Shown piece after piece: positions 24,982-33,757 of a stretch of 64,000 nucleotides of DNA (position 1 is the first letter of the stretch; every line of letters starts with the position of its first letter). The translations under genes were made by a program, and so were the position numbers. The stretch comes from UBA10677 sp045532295 (GTDB lineage: Bacteria; Bacillota; Clostridia; Christensenellales; Pumilibacteraceae). The notes under the pieces are model-generated. The model was not told the DNA's origin. It worked only from the letters and a program-made list of their open reading frames with translations, and did no database searches. The DNA lies in assembly GCA_045532295.1 (NCBI GenBank), contig JAZSFP010000022.1, forward strand, positions 19,006-83,005, in the 5' to 3' direction.

Positions 24982-27699
24982 ATGGGACTTATATCATTTA
25001 TAATGGGTAGCGACAACCGCAGACACATCAAAAAGATTGAAAGCATTGCCTCTAAAGTGGAGAAACTCGAGGAAGAGTACAGACAACTTACAGACGAGCA
25101 ACTCAAGGCTAAGACTGCGGAATTCCGTGATAGATTAGAGAACAACTATGAAACGCTTGACGACATTTTGCCCGAGGCGTTCGCAGCCGTGCGTGAGGCA
25201 GGCGACAGAGTGCTTGGAATGAGACACTTCCACGTTCAGATTATGGGTGGTATCGCCCTTCATCAAGGACGAATTGCCGAGATGAGAACGGGTGAAGGTA
25301 AGACGCTCGTGTCTACGCTCGCAGCGTATCTTAACGCTCTTCCCGGCAAGGGCGTGCATATCGTAACGGTAAACGACTACCTTGCAAAGCGTGACGCGGA
25401 GTGGATGGGTAAAATTCATCGTTTCTTAGGTCTTAGCGTGGGCGTAGCCGTTGCAGGTATGACCAACGACCAAAAGAGAGAGGCGTACGCTTGTGATATT
25501 ACCTACGCAACTAACAACGAACTTGGCTTTGACTATCTTCGCGACAATATGGTAACCTATCTTCGCGATAAGGTACAACGCCCCCTCAACTTCTGTATTA
25601 TCGACGAGGTGGACTCTATCTTAATCGACGAGGCGCGTACTCCCCTTATTATTTCGGGTAGAGGCGGAAAGAGTAGCGAGATGTATATTACCGCTAACCG
25701 TTTTGCTAAAAGCCTTAAGCCTGACGATATTGACCTTGACGAGAAGAAAAAGGCTATCACGCTTACCGAGAGCGGTGTAGAGAAGGCTGAGCGTTTCTTT
25801 GCGGTTGACAATCTTTCCGACGTTGACAATATTGAACTTAACCACTATATCAACAACGCTATTAGAGCGAACTATATTATGCATCGCGATAAGGACTATA
25901 TCGTTTCCGACAAGGGCGAGATTATCATTATCGACGAGTTTACCGGTCGTATGATGGACGGCAGAAGATACAGCGACGGTCTTCATCAAGCAATCGAGGC
26001 TAAAGAGAACGTTAAAGTTCAGTCCGAGAACAAGACGCTTGCAACTATTACCTTCCAAAACTACTTCCGTCTTTACAAAAAACTCAGCGGTATGACGGGT
26101 ACTGCAAAGACCGAGGAGAGCGAGTTTAGAGGAATATACAACCTTGACGTAGTAACTATCCCCACCAACCTTCCTATTCAGCGTAAGGACGAGGACGATA
26201 TTATTTATCCCACGCGTATGGGTAAACTCCGCGCGGTAGTGGACGACATCGTTCGCTCTTACCAAAAGGGTCAACCCGTGCTCGTTGGTACGACCACCGT
26301 TGACAAGAGTGAGGAACTTTCGAGAATGCTCGTTAAGGCTAAAATTCCCCACAACGTGCTTAACGCAAAGCACCACGACAAAGAGGCGGACATCGTTGCT
26401 CAAGCAGGTAAGATTAGAGCGGTAACGATCGCTACTAATATGGCAGGTCGTGGTACGGATATTATGCTTGGCGGTAACGCGGAGTATATGGCTACTAAGC
26501 GTATGCGCGATATGGGTATGAGCGAAGAATCAATTTCCGCGGCAACCTCTTACTATAACACCGACGACGAGGCGGTACTTTCCGCTCGCGCTCAGTTTAG
26601 AAAGTTCTACGACGAGTACAAAGTAGAGATTTTGAAGGAAAAAGAAGAGGTTATCAAGGCAGGCGGACTTCGTATAATCGGTACTGAGCGTCACGAATCG
26701 CGCCGTATCGACAACCAGTTGCGTGGTCGAAGCGGTCGTCAAGGCGACGTTGGTTCGTCCGTATTCTATCTTTCGATGGAGGACGATCTTATCCGTCTTT
26801 TCGGTGGCGACAGAATGAAAAAGGTTACCGAATTATTCAAGGTAGACGAGGACACGCCTTTCTCGATGAAGATGCTCACCAAACAGGTGGAGAACGCGCA
26901 AAGAAACATCGAGGGCAGAAACTACACCACCCGTCGTCAAGTCCTTGAATACGACAACGTAATGAACGTTCAGCGTAATATTATTTACGGTGAAAGAAAT
27001 AAGATCCTCGAAGACTTCGACGCTCACGAGCAGATTATGGCGATGATGAAAGAGCAGGTTGAACTTGCCGTTGACGAATACACCGATCCTCGCGTTGACT
27101 GGGACGAGTGGGATTACGAGCAACTTAACAAGGAAATTGCTCGTCGTCTTCTTCCCGGCGAGGAGGAGTTCTTAACGCAAGAGATTATGGAAAACCTCGC
27201 TATTGAAGAGATTAAGGAAAAACTTTGCGAGGCGGTTAAAGAGCAGTACGAAGGCAAGATTGAAGAGGCGAGAAAACTTGGCGAAGAGACGGGCAGAATG
27301 CTCAACTTTGCTGAAATCGAGCGCGTTATTATGCTCCGCGTAATCGACCAAAAATGGATGGATCATATCGACAGTATGGACCAACTCAAGCGTGAAATCG
27401 TGCTCCGCGCTTACGGTAACCAAGATCCCGTAATTGCTTATAAGAAAGCAGGTTACGATATGTTTGAAGAGATGACCGCTAAGATGAAGGAAGACACCGT
27501 TGCGCTTTTGATGAACGTTAATATCGAGCAAGCGCCCAAACGCGAAGCACCCAAGATGGAAATGATTCAGAACCGCGGAACTATTCAAGCGCCTCAAAAC
27601 GCTACGGTAGTTTCTGCGAAAGAAGTGGGCAGAAACGACCCCTGTCCTTGTGGTAGCGGTAAGAAATATAAGAACTGCTGTTTGAACAAAAAGAACTAA
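24982..27699 (+). CDS. secA: Protein translocase ATPase SecA
   Basis: The motor of Sec-dependent export, 905 residues. NBD1 carries the Walker A MRTGEGKT and the DEAD-like IIDEVDSILIDEARTP. NBD2 follows (TNMAGRGTDIMLGGNA, QLRGRSGRQGD). The C-terminus has the zinc SEC-C motif DPCPCGSGKKYKNCC, which binds SecB or ribosomes. Peripheral membrane/cytoplasmic. It has an aaggag site, 36 nt after pheA; prfB starts 4 nt after its stop, a classic secA-prfB pair in Firmicutes. Confidence 0.98.
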   Translation: MGLISFIMGSDNRRHIKKIESIASKVEKLEEEYRQLTDEQLKAKTAEFRDRLENNYETLDDILPEAFAAVREAGDRVLGMRHFHVQIMGGIALHQGRIAEMRTGEGKTLVSTLAAYLNALPGKGVHIVTVNDYLAKRDAEWMGKIHRFLGLSVGVAVAGMTNDQKREAYACDITYATNNELGFDYLRDNMVTYLRDKVQRPLNFCIIDEVDSILIDEARTPLIISGRGGKSSEMYITANRFAKSLKPDDIDLDEKKKAITLTESGVEKAERFFAVDNLSDVDNIELNHYINNAIRANYIMHRDKDYIVSDKGEIIIIDEFTGRMMDGRRYSDGLHQAIEAKENVKVQSENKTLATITFQNYFRLYKKLSGMTGTAKTEESEFRGIYNLDVVTIPTNLPIQRKDEDDIIYPTRMGKLRAVVDDIVRSYQKGQPVLVGTTTVDKSEELSRMLVKAKIPHNVLNAKHHDKEADIVAQAGKIRAVTIATNMAGRGTDIMLGGNAEYMATKRMRDMGMSEESISAATSYYNTDDEAVLSARAQFRKFYDEYKVEILKEKEEVIKAGGLRIIGTERHESRRIDNQLRGRSGRQGDVGSSVFYLSMEDDLIRLFGGDRMKKVTELFKVDEDTPFSMKMLTKQVENAQRNIEGRNYTTRRQVLEYDNVMNVQRNIIYGERNKILEDFDAHEQIMAMMKEQVELAVDEYTDPRVDWDEWDYEQLNKEIARRLLPGEEEFLTQEIMENLAIEEIKEKLCEAVKEQYEGKIEEARKLGEETGRMLNFAEIERVIMLRVIDQKWMDHIDSMDQLKREIVLRAYGNQDPVIAYKKAGYDMFEEMTAKMKEDTVALLMNVNIEQAPKREAPKMEMIQNRGTIQAPQNATVVSAKEVGRNDPCPCGSGKKYKNCCLNKKN

Positions 27700-27703
27700 A
27701 AAA

Positions 27704-28804
27704 ATGCTAACGTTAGACGATTTTAAGTACAAACTCAAAAATTTAACGGCAAAGTTTGAGGACTGTTGCCTTGCTTTTGACGAGGATAAAATGCGCGCTC
27801 GCTTTAACGAACTTGACGAAATTCGTCAGTCGCCCGACCTTTACGCAAATCCCAAGCGCGCCGCTGAAGTCAACTCCGAGGCAAAGTATATATCCGATAA
27901 ACTTGACGAACTTAAAGGCTATCGAAACGGCTTAGCCGACCTTGAAACGCTCATTGAACTTGTGGAGACGGAAGAGGGCGGAGAAGAGTATTTTGAAGAG
28001 ATAGACACAACCCTTTGCTCGCTTACCGAGAAGGTAGAAGAACTCTTCCTCCAAACGCTCCTTAAAGGTGAGTACGACAAGCATAACGCAATCTTGATGC
28101 TCCAAGCAGGCGCAGGCGGAACGGAGGCTCAAGACTGGGTAAGTATGCTTTATAGAATGTACCGTATGTACGCAGAGAAGAACGGCTTTACGGTAGAAGA
28201 ACTTGACCTTCTCCCCGGCGACGTAGCGGGAATTAAGAGCGTTTCGTTTATGATATCGGGTATGAACGCTTACGGCTATCTTAAGGCGGAAAAGGGCGTT
28301 CATCGTCTCGTTCGTATATCCCCGTTTGACGCTAACGCGCGCCGTCAGACTTCCTTTGCAAGTCTTGACGTAATGCCCGAAATCGAAAGCGATAACTCTA
28401 TCGTAATCAAGCCCGAGGAACTGAAGATTGACACTTACCGTAGCGGTGGCGCAGGCGGTCAGCACGTCAATAAAACGGACTCGGCGGTTCGTATTACGCA
28501 TATCCCCACGGGTATCGTCGTTCAGTGCCAAAACGAGCGTAGCCAAATCCAAAATAGAGAAACGGCTATGAAAATGCTTACCTCGAAACTCGTTGAACTT
28601 CGCGAGCGCGAGAACTTAGAGAAGGCAAACTCCATTAAGGGCGAGATTAAAAAAATCGAGTGGGGTAGCCAAATCCGCAGTTACGTCTTCCAGCCCTACA
28701 CTATGGTAAAGGACCACCGCACCTCTTTTGAAACGGGCGACGTGCAAGCGGTTATGGACGGTAATATCGCAGGATTTATTAACGATTATCTTAGAAAATC
28801 TTAA
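27704..28804 (+). CDS. prfB: Peptide chain release factor 2, encoded in one frame
   Basis: Releases peptides at UGA and UAA. At 366 residues it is full length. The anticodon-mimic is SPF (VRISPFDAN) and the catalytic loop is GGAGGQHVNK with GGQ. The usual programmed +1 frameshift site (CTT TGA C at codons 25-26) is absent: codons 25-26 read TTT GAC (27776-27781), so the protein is made without frameshifting. No internal Shine-Dalgarno precedes that point. UGA is used as a stop in neighbouring genes, so RF2 is needed. Confidence 0.96.
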   Translation: MLTLDDFKYKLKNLTAKFEDCCLAFDEDKMRARFNELDEIRQSPDLYANPKRAAEVNSEAKYISDKLDELKGYRNGLADLETLIELVETEEGGEEYFEEIDTTLCSLTEKVEELFLQTLLKGEYDKHNAILMLQAGAGGTEAQDWVSMLYRMYRMYAEKNGFTVEELDLLPGDVAGIKSVSFMISGMNAYGYLKAEKGVHRLVRISPFDANARRQTSFASLDVMPEIESDNSIVIKPEELKIDTYRSGGAGGQHVNKTDSAVRITHIPTGIVVQCQNERSQIQNRETAMKMLTSKLVELRERENLEKANSIKGEIKKIEWGSQIRSYVFQPYTMVKDHRTSFETGDVQAVMDGNIAGFINDYLRKS

Positions 28805-28813
28805 ACAATTTTT

Positions 28814-29878
28814 ATGTATAATACTACTGAACAATTCAATAAGTTGCAGAATAAGGAGGTCGTAACCGTACTTGGAATAGAGAGTTCGTGCGACGAGACT
28901 GCTGCGGCTGTGGTAAGAAACGGGCGAGAGGTTCTCTCATCCGTTATTTCCACGCAGATTGAAATTCACCGTCGTTTCGGCGGAGTAGTACCCGAGGTTG
29001 CGTCACGCAATCACACTATGGCAATCAATAGCGTTATTGACGAGGCGCTTAAAAAGGCAAATCTTACGCTTAACGATATCGACGCTATTGCAGTAACCTA
29101 CGGCGCAGGGCTCGTGGGCGCGCTTATGGTGGGCGTTACGACGGCGAAAGCGCTTTCGTACGCAACGAATATTCCCCTTATCAAAGTAAACCATATCGAA
29201 GGACATATTTCGGCAAACCTCGTTGCCTTTCCTTCCCTCGAGCCTCCCTTTTTCGCGCTCGTTGCAAGCGGAGGGCATACTTCGCTATTGGACGTGGAGG
29301 ACTATAATTCTTATAGGCTTTTAGGCTCGACCAAGGACGACGCTATCGGCGAGGCTTTTGATAAAACGGCAAGACTTTTAGGACTTCCTTACCCAGGCGG
29401 ACCGGAAGTTGACAGGCTTGCTAAACTTGGCAAAAACAATATTCGCTTTTTCCACGCGAACAAGGGCGTGAATAAGGATTTTTCCTTGAGTTATTCTGGA
29501 CTGAAAACGGCGGTGGTAAACTATATCCACAACGCTCGTCAGCGAGGCGAGGAAATCGTCGTTGAGGACGTTTGCGCGTCGCTTACTCACTCTGCCGTTG
29601 ATATTTTGGTGGATACCGCGATACGCGCTTGCAAAGAGTGTGGAAGAGAGACTATGGTTTTAGCGGGAGGCGTTGCGAGTAATTCCTATCTTCGCCAAAG
29701 ACTATTAGAAGAGGGCGAAAAGGCAGGCGTAACGGTGCTCGTGCCTCCGCCCGTATATTGTACGGACAACGCGGTTATGATAGCGTCGAGAGCGTACTTT
29801 TCTATTCGCAAAGGTGAGGACTTAGCCGACCTTACGCTTACTGCTACGCCGTCGCTTAAAACGGGGGTGGAGAGATGA
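28814..29878 (+). CDS. tsaD: tRNA N6-adenosine threonylcarbamoyltransferase
   Basis: Makes t6A37 on ANN-decoding tRNAs with TsaB/C/E, 354 residues. An ASKHA-fold protein: VLGIESSCDETA near the start, the metal site HIEGH, and LVASGGHTSL. The start is uncertain. The ATG at 28814 has no ribosome site and adds about 16 residues before VLGIESS; a perfect aaggaggt (28852-28859) lies inside the frame but no ATG, GTG or TTG follows at proper spacing. Coupling to the prfB stop 9 nt upstream may suffice. The end overlaps mnmA by 4 nt. Confidence 0.92.
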   Translation: MYNTTEQFNKLQNKEVVTVLGIESSCDETAAAVVRNGREVLSSVISTQIEIHRRFGGVVPEVASRNHTMAINSVIDEALKKANLTLNDIDAIAVTYGAGLVGALMVGVTTAKALSYATNIPLIKVNHIEGHISANLVAFPSLEPPFFALVASGGHTSLLDVEDYNSYRLLGSTKDDAIGEAFDKTARLLGLPYPGGPEVDRLAKLGKNNIRFFHANKGVNKDFSLSYSGLKTAVVNYIHNARQRGEEIVVEDVCASLTHSAVDILVDTAIRACKECGRETMVLAGGVASNSYLRQRLLEEGEKAGVTVLVPPPVYCTDNAVMIASRAYFSIRKGEDLADLTLTATPSLKTGVER

Positions 29879-30951
29879 AAGGCCGAGTAGTAGTAGGAAT
29901 GAGCGGAGGCGTTGACTCTTCCGTTGCCGCGCTCCTTCTTAAAGAGCAGGGCTACGAAGTCGTTGGACTTTTTATGCACAACTGGGAAGAGGAAGAAGAG
30001 AGTGGCTGTTGTACGAGCGCAGAGGACTGGCAAGACGTAGTAGGCGTTTGCGGGAAACTGGGCATTAAGTGTTATTCGGTCAACTTCGCCTCTGAATATA
30101 TGGATAGAGTATTCCACTATTTTATAGACGAATACAGCAAGGGCAGAACGCCCAACCCCGACGTTTTATGCAACCGCGAGATTAAGTTTGCGCCCTTTAA
30201 GGACTACGCTATGGAACTTGGCGCGGACTTCATTGCGACGGGACATTACTGTGATATAGGCGAGCGCGACGGAGTTCCCGTACTTCTCAAAGCCAAGGAC
30301 GAGGGTAAGGACCAAACTTATTTCCTCAATCAAGTGCGTACTTCTCAACTTGATAAAGTGCTGTTCCCTTTAGGTAAACTCGTTAAAAGCGAGGTTAGAA
30401 AAATTGCCGAAGAGGCAGGGCTCGTTACGGCGAAAAAGAAGGATTCGACGGGCATTTGCTTTATCGGAGAGCGTAAATTCCGCAAGTTTTTACAAGAATA
30501 TATCCCTGCTCGTCCCGGCAAAATCGTCGACCTTAACGGCAAGGTTTTAGGCGAACACCTCGGGCTTATGTACTACACTTTAGGTCAGAGAAAGGGCTTA
30601 GGCGTAGGCGGAATTAAGGGCGAGGAACAGGCGAGATGGTACGTCGTTGAAAAACGCCTCTCCACCAACGAACTCGTGCTCTCTTGTGGCGAGGGCGAAG
30701 AACTCTTCACTAACTCTGCTCGTTGTAGCGGACTTAATATCATAGGAAAGTGGGAAGAGAGCGAGTTTGACTGTACGGCAAAATTCCGTTACCGCCAAGG
30801 CGAGCAAGGCGTTAGCGTGAAAATTACGGGCGACGAGGTTTTCATAAAGTTCAACGAACCTCAACGCGCAGTAACGCCCGGGCAGTACGCAGTTCTCTAT
30901 CACGGCGACCGCTGTTTAGGTGGTGCGGTAATCGAGGAAACTTTCAAGTAG
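29875..30951 (+). CDS. mnmA: tRNA-uridine 2-sulfurtransferase
   Basis: Forms 2-thiouridine at wobble U34 of Lys, Glu and Gln tRNAs, 358 residues. The PP-loop is GMSGGVDSSVAALL (N-terminal). The two catalytic cysteines are in PDVLCNREIKF and STGICFIGE. The C-terminal OB-like domain binds tRNA. The Glu-rich NWEEEEESGCC stretch is the usual substrate-binding region. The ATG overlaps the tsaD TGA (ATGA), so tRNA position-37 and position-34 modification are co-expressed. Confidence 0.96.
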   Translation: MKGRVVVGMSGGVDSSVAALLLKEQGYEVVGLFMHNWEEEEESGCCTSAEDWQDVVGVCGKLGIKCYSVNFASEYMDRVFHYFIDEYSKGRTPNPDVLCNREIKFAPFKDYAMELGADFIATGHYCDIGERDGVPVLLKAKDEGKDQTYFLNQVRTSQLDKVLFPLGKLVKSEVRKIAEEAGLVTAKKKDSTGICFIGERKFRKFLQEYIPARPGKIVDLNGKVLGEHLGLMYYTLGQRKGLGVGGIKGEEQARWYVVEKRLSTNELVLSCGEGEELFTNSARCSGLNIIGKWEESEFDCTAKFRYRQGEQGVSVKITGDEVFIKFNEPQRAVTPGQYAVLYHGDRCLGGAVIEETFK

Positions 30952-30960
30952 GAGAAGAAA

Positions 30961-32187
30961 ATGTCTTTTATTAGCAAAGAATTTGACGATACTTACGGAC
31001 TTGTTCTTGAAATTAGCGAGGACAAGTCCTATTATATTGTAAAGGATTTTAAGCGCGAAGTTTTGCATAGCGACGAGGTTTATATCCCCGAAACTTTCGG
31101 TGGACTGCCCGTTTGCGAGATAGCGCCAAACGCCTTTCACTGTGGCGACTATAACGAAAAGTTTTCCTTTAAGCGCGCGCTCTATATCCCCAAAACTATC
31201 AAAAAAATAGGCTACGACGCCTTCCACGGTATGACGATTGCCAAGGTGCATATCGAGGATATTGCGTCGTGGTGCGAAGTAGATATGGATAAATATTCCT
31301 CGCTCTTTTACGAAAACGGCGAGTTTAAGGCTAAACTTTACGAGGGCGACGCGCCTATCGAAAACCTCGTTATCCCCGAGGGAGTCAAAAAAATCAATAG
31401 CGGGGCGTTCGCAGGCTGTGAGTTTTTGTCAAGCGTTACTATTCCTGCGAGCGTAGAGAGAATAGGTAAAGACGCGTTCTTTAAGTGCGAGGGGCTTAAA
31501 GCGGTCAATATAACCGATATCGTTTCGTGGTGCAATATCGACTTCGAGGGCGAAAACTCTAATCCCCTCGTCCTTGCCCACGACCTTTACTTAAACGGCG
31601 AAAAGCAAACGAGTATTCTTTTTCCCATAACGGCAAAAGAGATTAAGCGTGGCGTATTCGAGGGCTGTTCGGTGGAAAAAATCGAGATGCACGAGGGCTT
31701 AGAGAGAATTTGCGAAAACGCCTTTAAGGATTGCAAGAGTTTACTTTCAATCGCGATTTGCTCTACTTGTAGTATTGCTCGAGGAATTTTGAGCGGTTGC
31801 ACGGCTCTAACTACCCTTTCCGTTCCTTTTATCGGACCAAGTCGGTGGGAAGTGGAAAACACTACCGCAGGGATAGGGGACAACCACCTCGGCTATTTCT
31901 TCGGCGCGCTAACTTACGCGAACAATCCCCAAAAAGTCCCCAAAACGCTCACTTCGGTTAAAATTACCGCCGTTAGCAAAATAGGTCAAAACGCTTTCTA
32001 CGGTTGCGAAAGCGTGAAGGAAGTTACTATCTTTAAATGCGTAGAAAAAGTTTGCTACGCCTCTTTCCTCTCTTGTAAGTACCTTAAAAGCGTAATATAC
32101 CTTGGCTCGAAAAAGGAGTGGAAAAAAATTGACTTTACGAAGGAAAATAAGAACCTCCTTAAAGCCAAGATTACTTTTTTGGAATAG
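30961..32187 (+). CDS. BspA-type leucine-rich repeat protein
   Basis: A 408-residue protein made of LRR_5 (BspA-like) repeats: recurring GVKKINSGAFAGCEFLSSVTIP, VERIGKDAFFKCEGLKAVNI and SKIGQNAFYGCESVKEVTIF type units. Most BspA relatives are surface proteins, but this one has no signal peptide, lipobox or anchor, so it should be cytoplasmic. It lies 9 nt after mnmA with a taggag site and is the last gene before a strong terminator. Role unknown; a protein-interaction scaffold is plausible. Confidence 0.85.
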   Translation: MSFISKEFDDTYGLVLEISEDKSYYIVKDFKREVLHSDEVYIPETFGGLPVCEIAPNAFHCGDYNEKFSFKRALYIPKTIKKIGYDAFHGMTIAKVHIEDIASWCEVDMDKYSSLFYENGEFKAKLYEGDAPIENLVIPEGVKKINSGAFAGCEFLSSVTIPASVERIGKDAFFKCEGLKAVNITDIVSWCNIDFEGENSNPLVLAHDLYLNGEKQTSILFPITAKEIKRGVFEGCSVEKIEMHEGLERICENAFKDCKSLLSIAICSTCSIARGILSGCTALTTLSVPFIGPSRWEVENTTAGIGDNHLGYFFGALTYANNPQKVPKTLTSVKITAVSKIGQNAFYGCESVKEVTIFKCVEKVCYASFLSCKYLKSVIYLGSKKEWKKIDFTKENKNLLKAKITFLE

Positions 32188-32220
32188 ATATTAAATTGAA
32201 AACGCATACGCAATGTAACA

Positions 32221-32247
32221 AAAAAACGCATACGGTATGCGTTTTTT
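32221..32247. terminator. Bidirectional intrinsic terminator
   Basis: A near-perfect palindrome with AAAAAACGCATAC and GTATGCGTTTTTT arms, between convergent genes. Confidence 0.9.
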
Positions 32248-32254
32248 CTTACAT

Positions 32255-32656
32255 TTAATCTTTAATTAGCCACGAAAGAGCGAAGAGGTGGCGTTCGGAT
32301 CTATCGTCTTCTTCGCACCCGTCGTACTCTTCGTCGTAGTCTGAAGTGGAGTATTCCGCCTCGAGCATACCGCTCGCTTTGTTTTTGGAAAAGCGGATAT
32401 AGTGGGTAGTTACGGGGGCAGGATAGGTGGAGTTTGCCCCGTAGGAAAAGGAAATGAAGGTTACCTTACTCTCGCTCAGCGTGAGTTTGTAACTGACTTC
32501 GCCCGTAAGAGAAATAGAGATTAAGTCCTTTTCAATAACGACATAATACCTACCGTTCTCGGTGGAGAAAAGTAGGGAAGTTTTTTCGTCCGTCTCGACG
32601 AGTTTGCCGGGGATTTCAGTGTTATCCGCCATAAAGATTGATACGGTCTTGCTCAT
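32255..32656 (-). CDS. Small beta-rich protein, unknown function
   Basis: A 133-residue protein with alternating strand-like segments (KTSLLFSTENGRYYVVI, GEVSYKLTLSESKVTFISF) and an acidic patch near the C-terminus (DYDEEYDGCEEDD). The pattern faintly recalls DUF1934/YwiB-like calycin folds, but this is only an impression. There is no signal peptide. No ribosome site precedes the ATG; a consensus promoter ends 6 nt before it, so translation is probably from a leaderless mRNA. Confidence 0.75.
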   Translation of the reverse strand: MSKTVSIFMADNTEIPGKLVETDEKTSLLFSTENGRYYVVIEKDLISISLTGEVSYKLTLSESKVTFISFSYGANSTYPAPVTTHYIRFSKNKASGMLEAEYSTSDYDEEYDGCEEDDRSERHLFALSWLIKD

Positions 32657-32662
32657 ACTTTT

Positions 32663-32691
32663 AGTATAGCGAAGAGCGGAAGTTTTGTCAA
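32663..32691 (-). promoter_or_regulatory. Consensus promoter giving a leaderless transcript
   Basis: Minus-strand TTGACA (32686-32691), 17 bp, TATACT (32663-32668), then AAAAGT and ATG. The expected +1 falls on the A of the start codon. Confidence 0.85.
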
Positions 32692-32739
32692 GAATAAAAG
32701 GTGCTTTGGCGGTAAATAATAGAGGGGAAGGGAGGAAAA

Positions 32740-33252
32740 ATGCAGACTAACGGAATTATTAGAAGGATTGACGACCTCGGGCGCATCGTTATTCCTCGAG
32801 AATATCGCCGTCTTTACTCAATCGAAGTGGGCGACCCTATGGAGATTACCGCTAAAGAAGGCGAAATACTTATTAAAAAAGTTGATACGGCTCACGCGCT
32901 TATAAAGAACGCCCAAAAAATTTTGCCTCAAGCGAAAAGCAAGATTCACGGCGCGCTACTTTTGTTCGATAAACGCGAACTTTTGTATTGTTTTGGAGAG
33001 AAAATCGACGGGCTTTTTGAAAAAACGCCCTTCGCAGTTCAAAAGTGTATGAGCGAACTGTCGGTCGTAAGCGTCGACGGTGGAGTTTTCGGAGACTTAA
33101 AGGGCTATAACGCTACCGTTTATCCAAGCCATAGCAACGGCGATTGCTTTGGCGCGCTCACTCACATCTACGAAGGGGGCGAGAGCGAAACGGAGCAAGC
33201 CTTACTCTCGCTTTCTGCAAGCGTAATTGCTGAGTATATGCAAAAATATTAA
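32740..33252 (+). CDS. spoVT: AbrB/SpoVT-family transcription regulator
   Basis: A 170-residue protein. The N-terminal swapped-hairpin AbrB domain is TNGIIRRIDDLGRIVIPREY with GDPMEI, nearly diagnostic for SpoVT. Residues about 55-170 form a GAF-like domain, slightly shorter than in Bacillus SpoVT (178 residues). SpoVT modulates sigma-G-dependent forespore genes in Bacillus. With spmAB it supports sporulation potential. A good ggagg site precedes the ATG; the promoter is not clear. Confidence 0.88.
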   Translation: MQTNGIIRRIDDLGRIVIPREYRRLYSIEVGDPMEITAKEGEILIKKVDTAHALIKNAQKILPQAKSKIHGALLLFDKRELLYCFGEKIDGLFEKTPFAVQKCMSELSVVSVDGGVFGDLKGYNATVYPSHSNGDCFGALTHIYEGGESETEQALLSLSASVIAEYMQKY

Positions 33253-33311
33253 GTTTTAGCGTGATTTTATGTAAGAATAATAAAAAAATATGGGAAAATG
33301 GGTCAAAACGC

Positions 33312-33340
33312 TTGATAATGATTTAAGATTGTGTTATAAT
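33312..33340 (+). promoter_or_regulatory. secG promoter
   Basis: TTGATA (33312-33317), 17 bp, TATAAT (33335-33340). Confidence 0.82.
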
Positions 33341-33370
33341 ATTTAGGCATTTGACAAAGAGGTGAATATA

Positions 33371-33691
33371 ATGAAATTGAATTTATTGCAAATATTCAGC
33401 GCAACGACCGTTGCTCCCTGGATTTCCGAGTCCTTCCCCATCATAAGAGCAGTACTTCTCGTACTTATCGCAGTTTTAAGCCTTGCGCTCGTTTTAGTTA
33501 CCCTTTTCCAAGATGGTGACGAGGGCGGTATGGGCGCTCTCGGCGGTGGAAGCGCAGATACCTTCTACGGAAAGAATAAATCGCAAACGCTTACCAGTAT
33601 GCTTAAGCGCATCACGGTAATCATTTCTATCGCTATTGCGGTACTCGCGGTGCTCTTCTTCATTTCCGTAGCAATTTATAACGGAAATTAA
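33371..33691 (+). CDS. secG: SecG subunit of the Sec translocon
   Basis: A 106-residue membrane protein with two transmembrane helices (about 22-45 and 78-102) and the conserved cytoplasmic loop LVTLFQDGDEGGMGALGGGS. It assists SecYE/SecA translocation. The ATG at 33371 is chosen with the agaggtg site; a GTG at 33362 lies within that site. rnr follows after a hairpin, a common secG-rnr order in Firmicutes. Confidence 0.93.
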   Translation: MKLNLLQIFSATTVAPWISESFPIIRAVLLVLIAVLSLALVLVTLFQDGDEGGMGALGGGSADTFYGKNKSQTLTSMLKRITVIISIAIAVLAVLFFISVAIYNGN

Positions 33692-33703
33692 TAATTGAGA
33701 GAT

Positions 33704-33735
33704 AAAACGGTTTGATTTTTCAAACCGTTTTTTTT
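33704..33735 (+). terminator. Intrinsic terminator after secG
   Basis: AAAACGGTTTGA and TCAAACCGTTTT arms with eight T. Read-through may still feed rnr, which has no obvious promoter of its own. Confidence 0.85.
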
Positions 33736-33757
33736 ATTACTACATTTAAGGATTACT

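Noticed and set aside
27704..27790. Programmed +1 frameshift in prfB
   Set aside because: The reading frame is continuous through codon 26 and no in-frame TGA is present.
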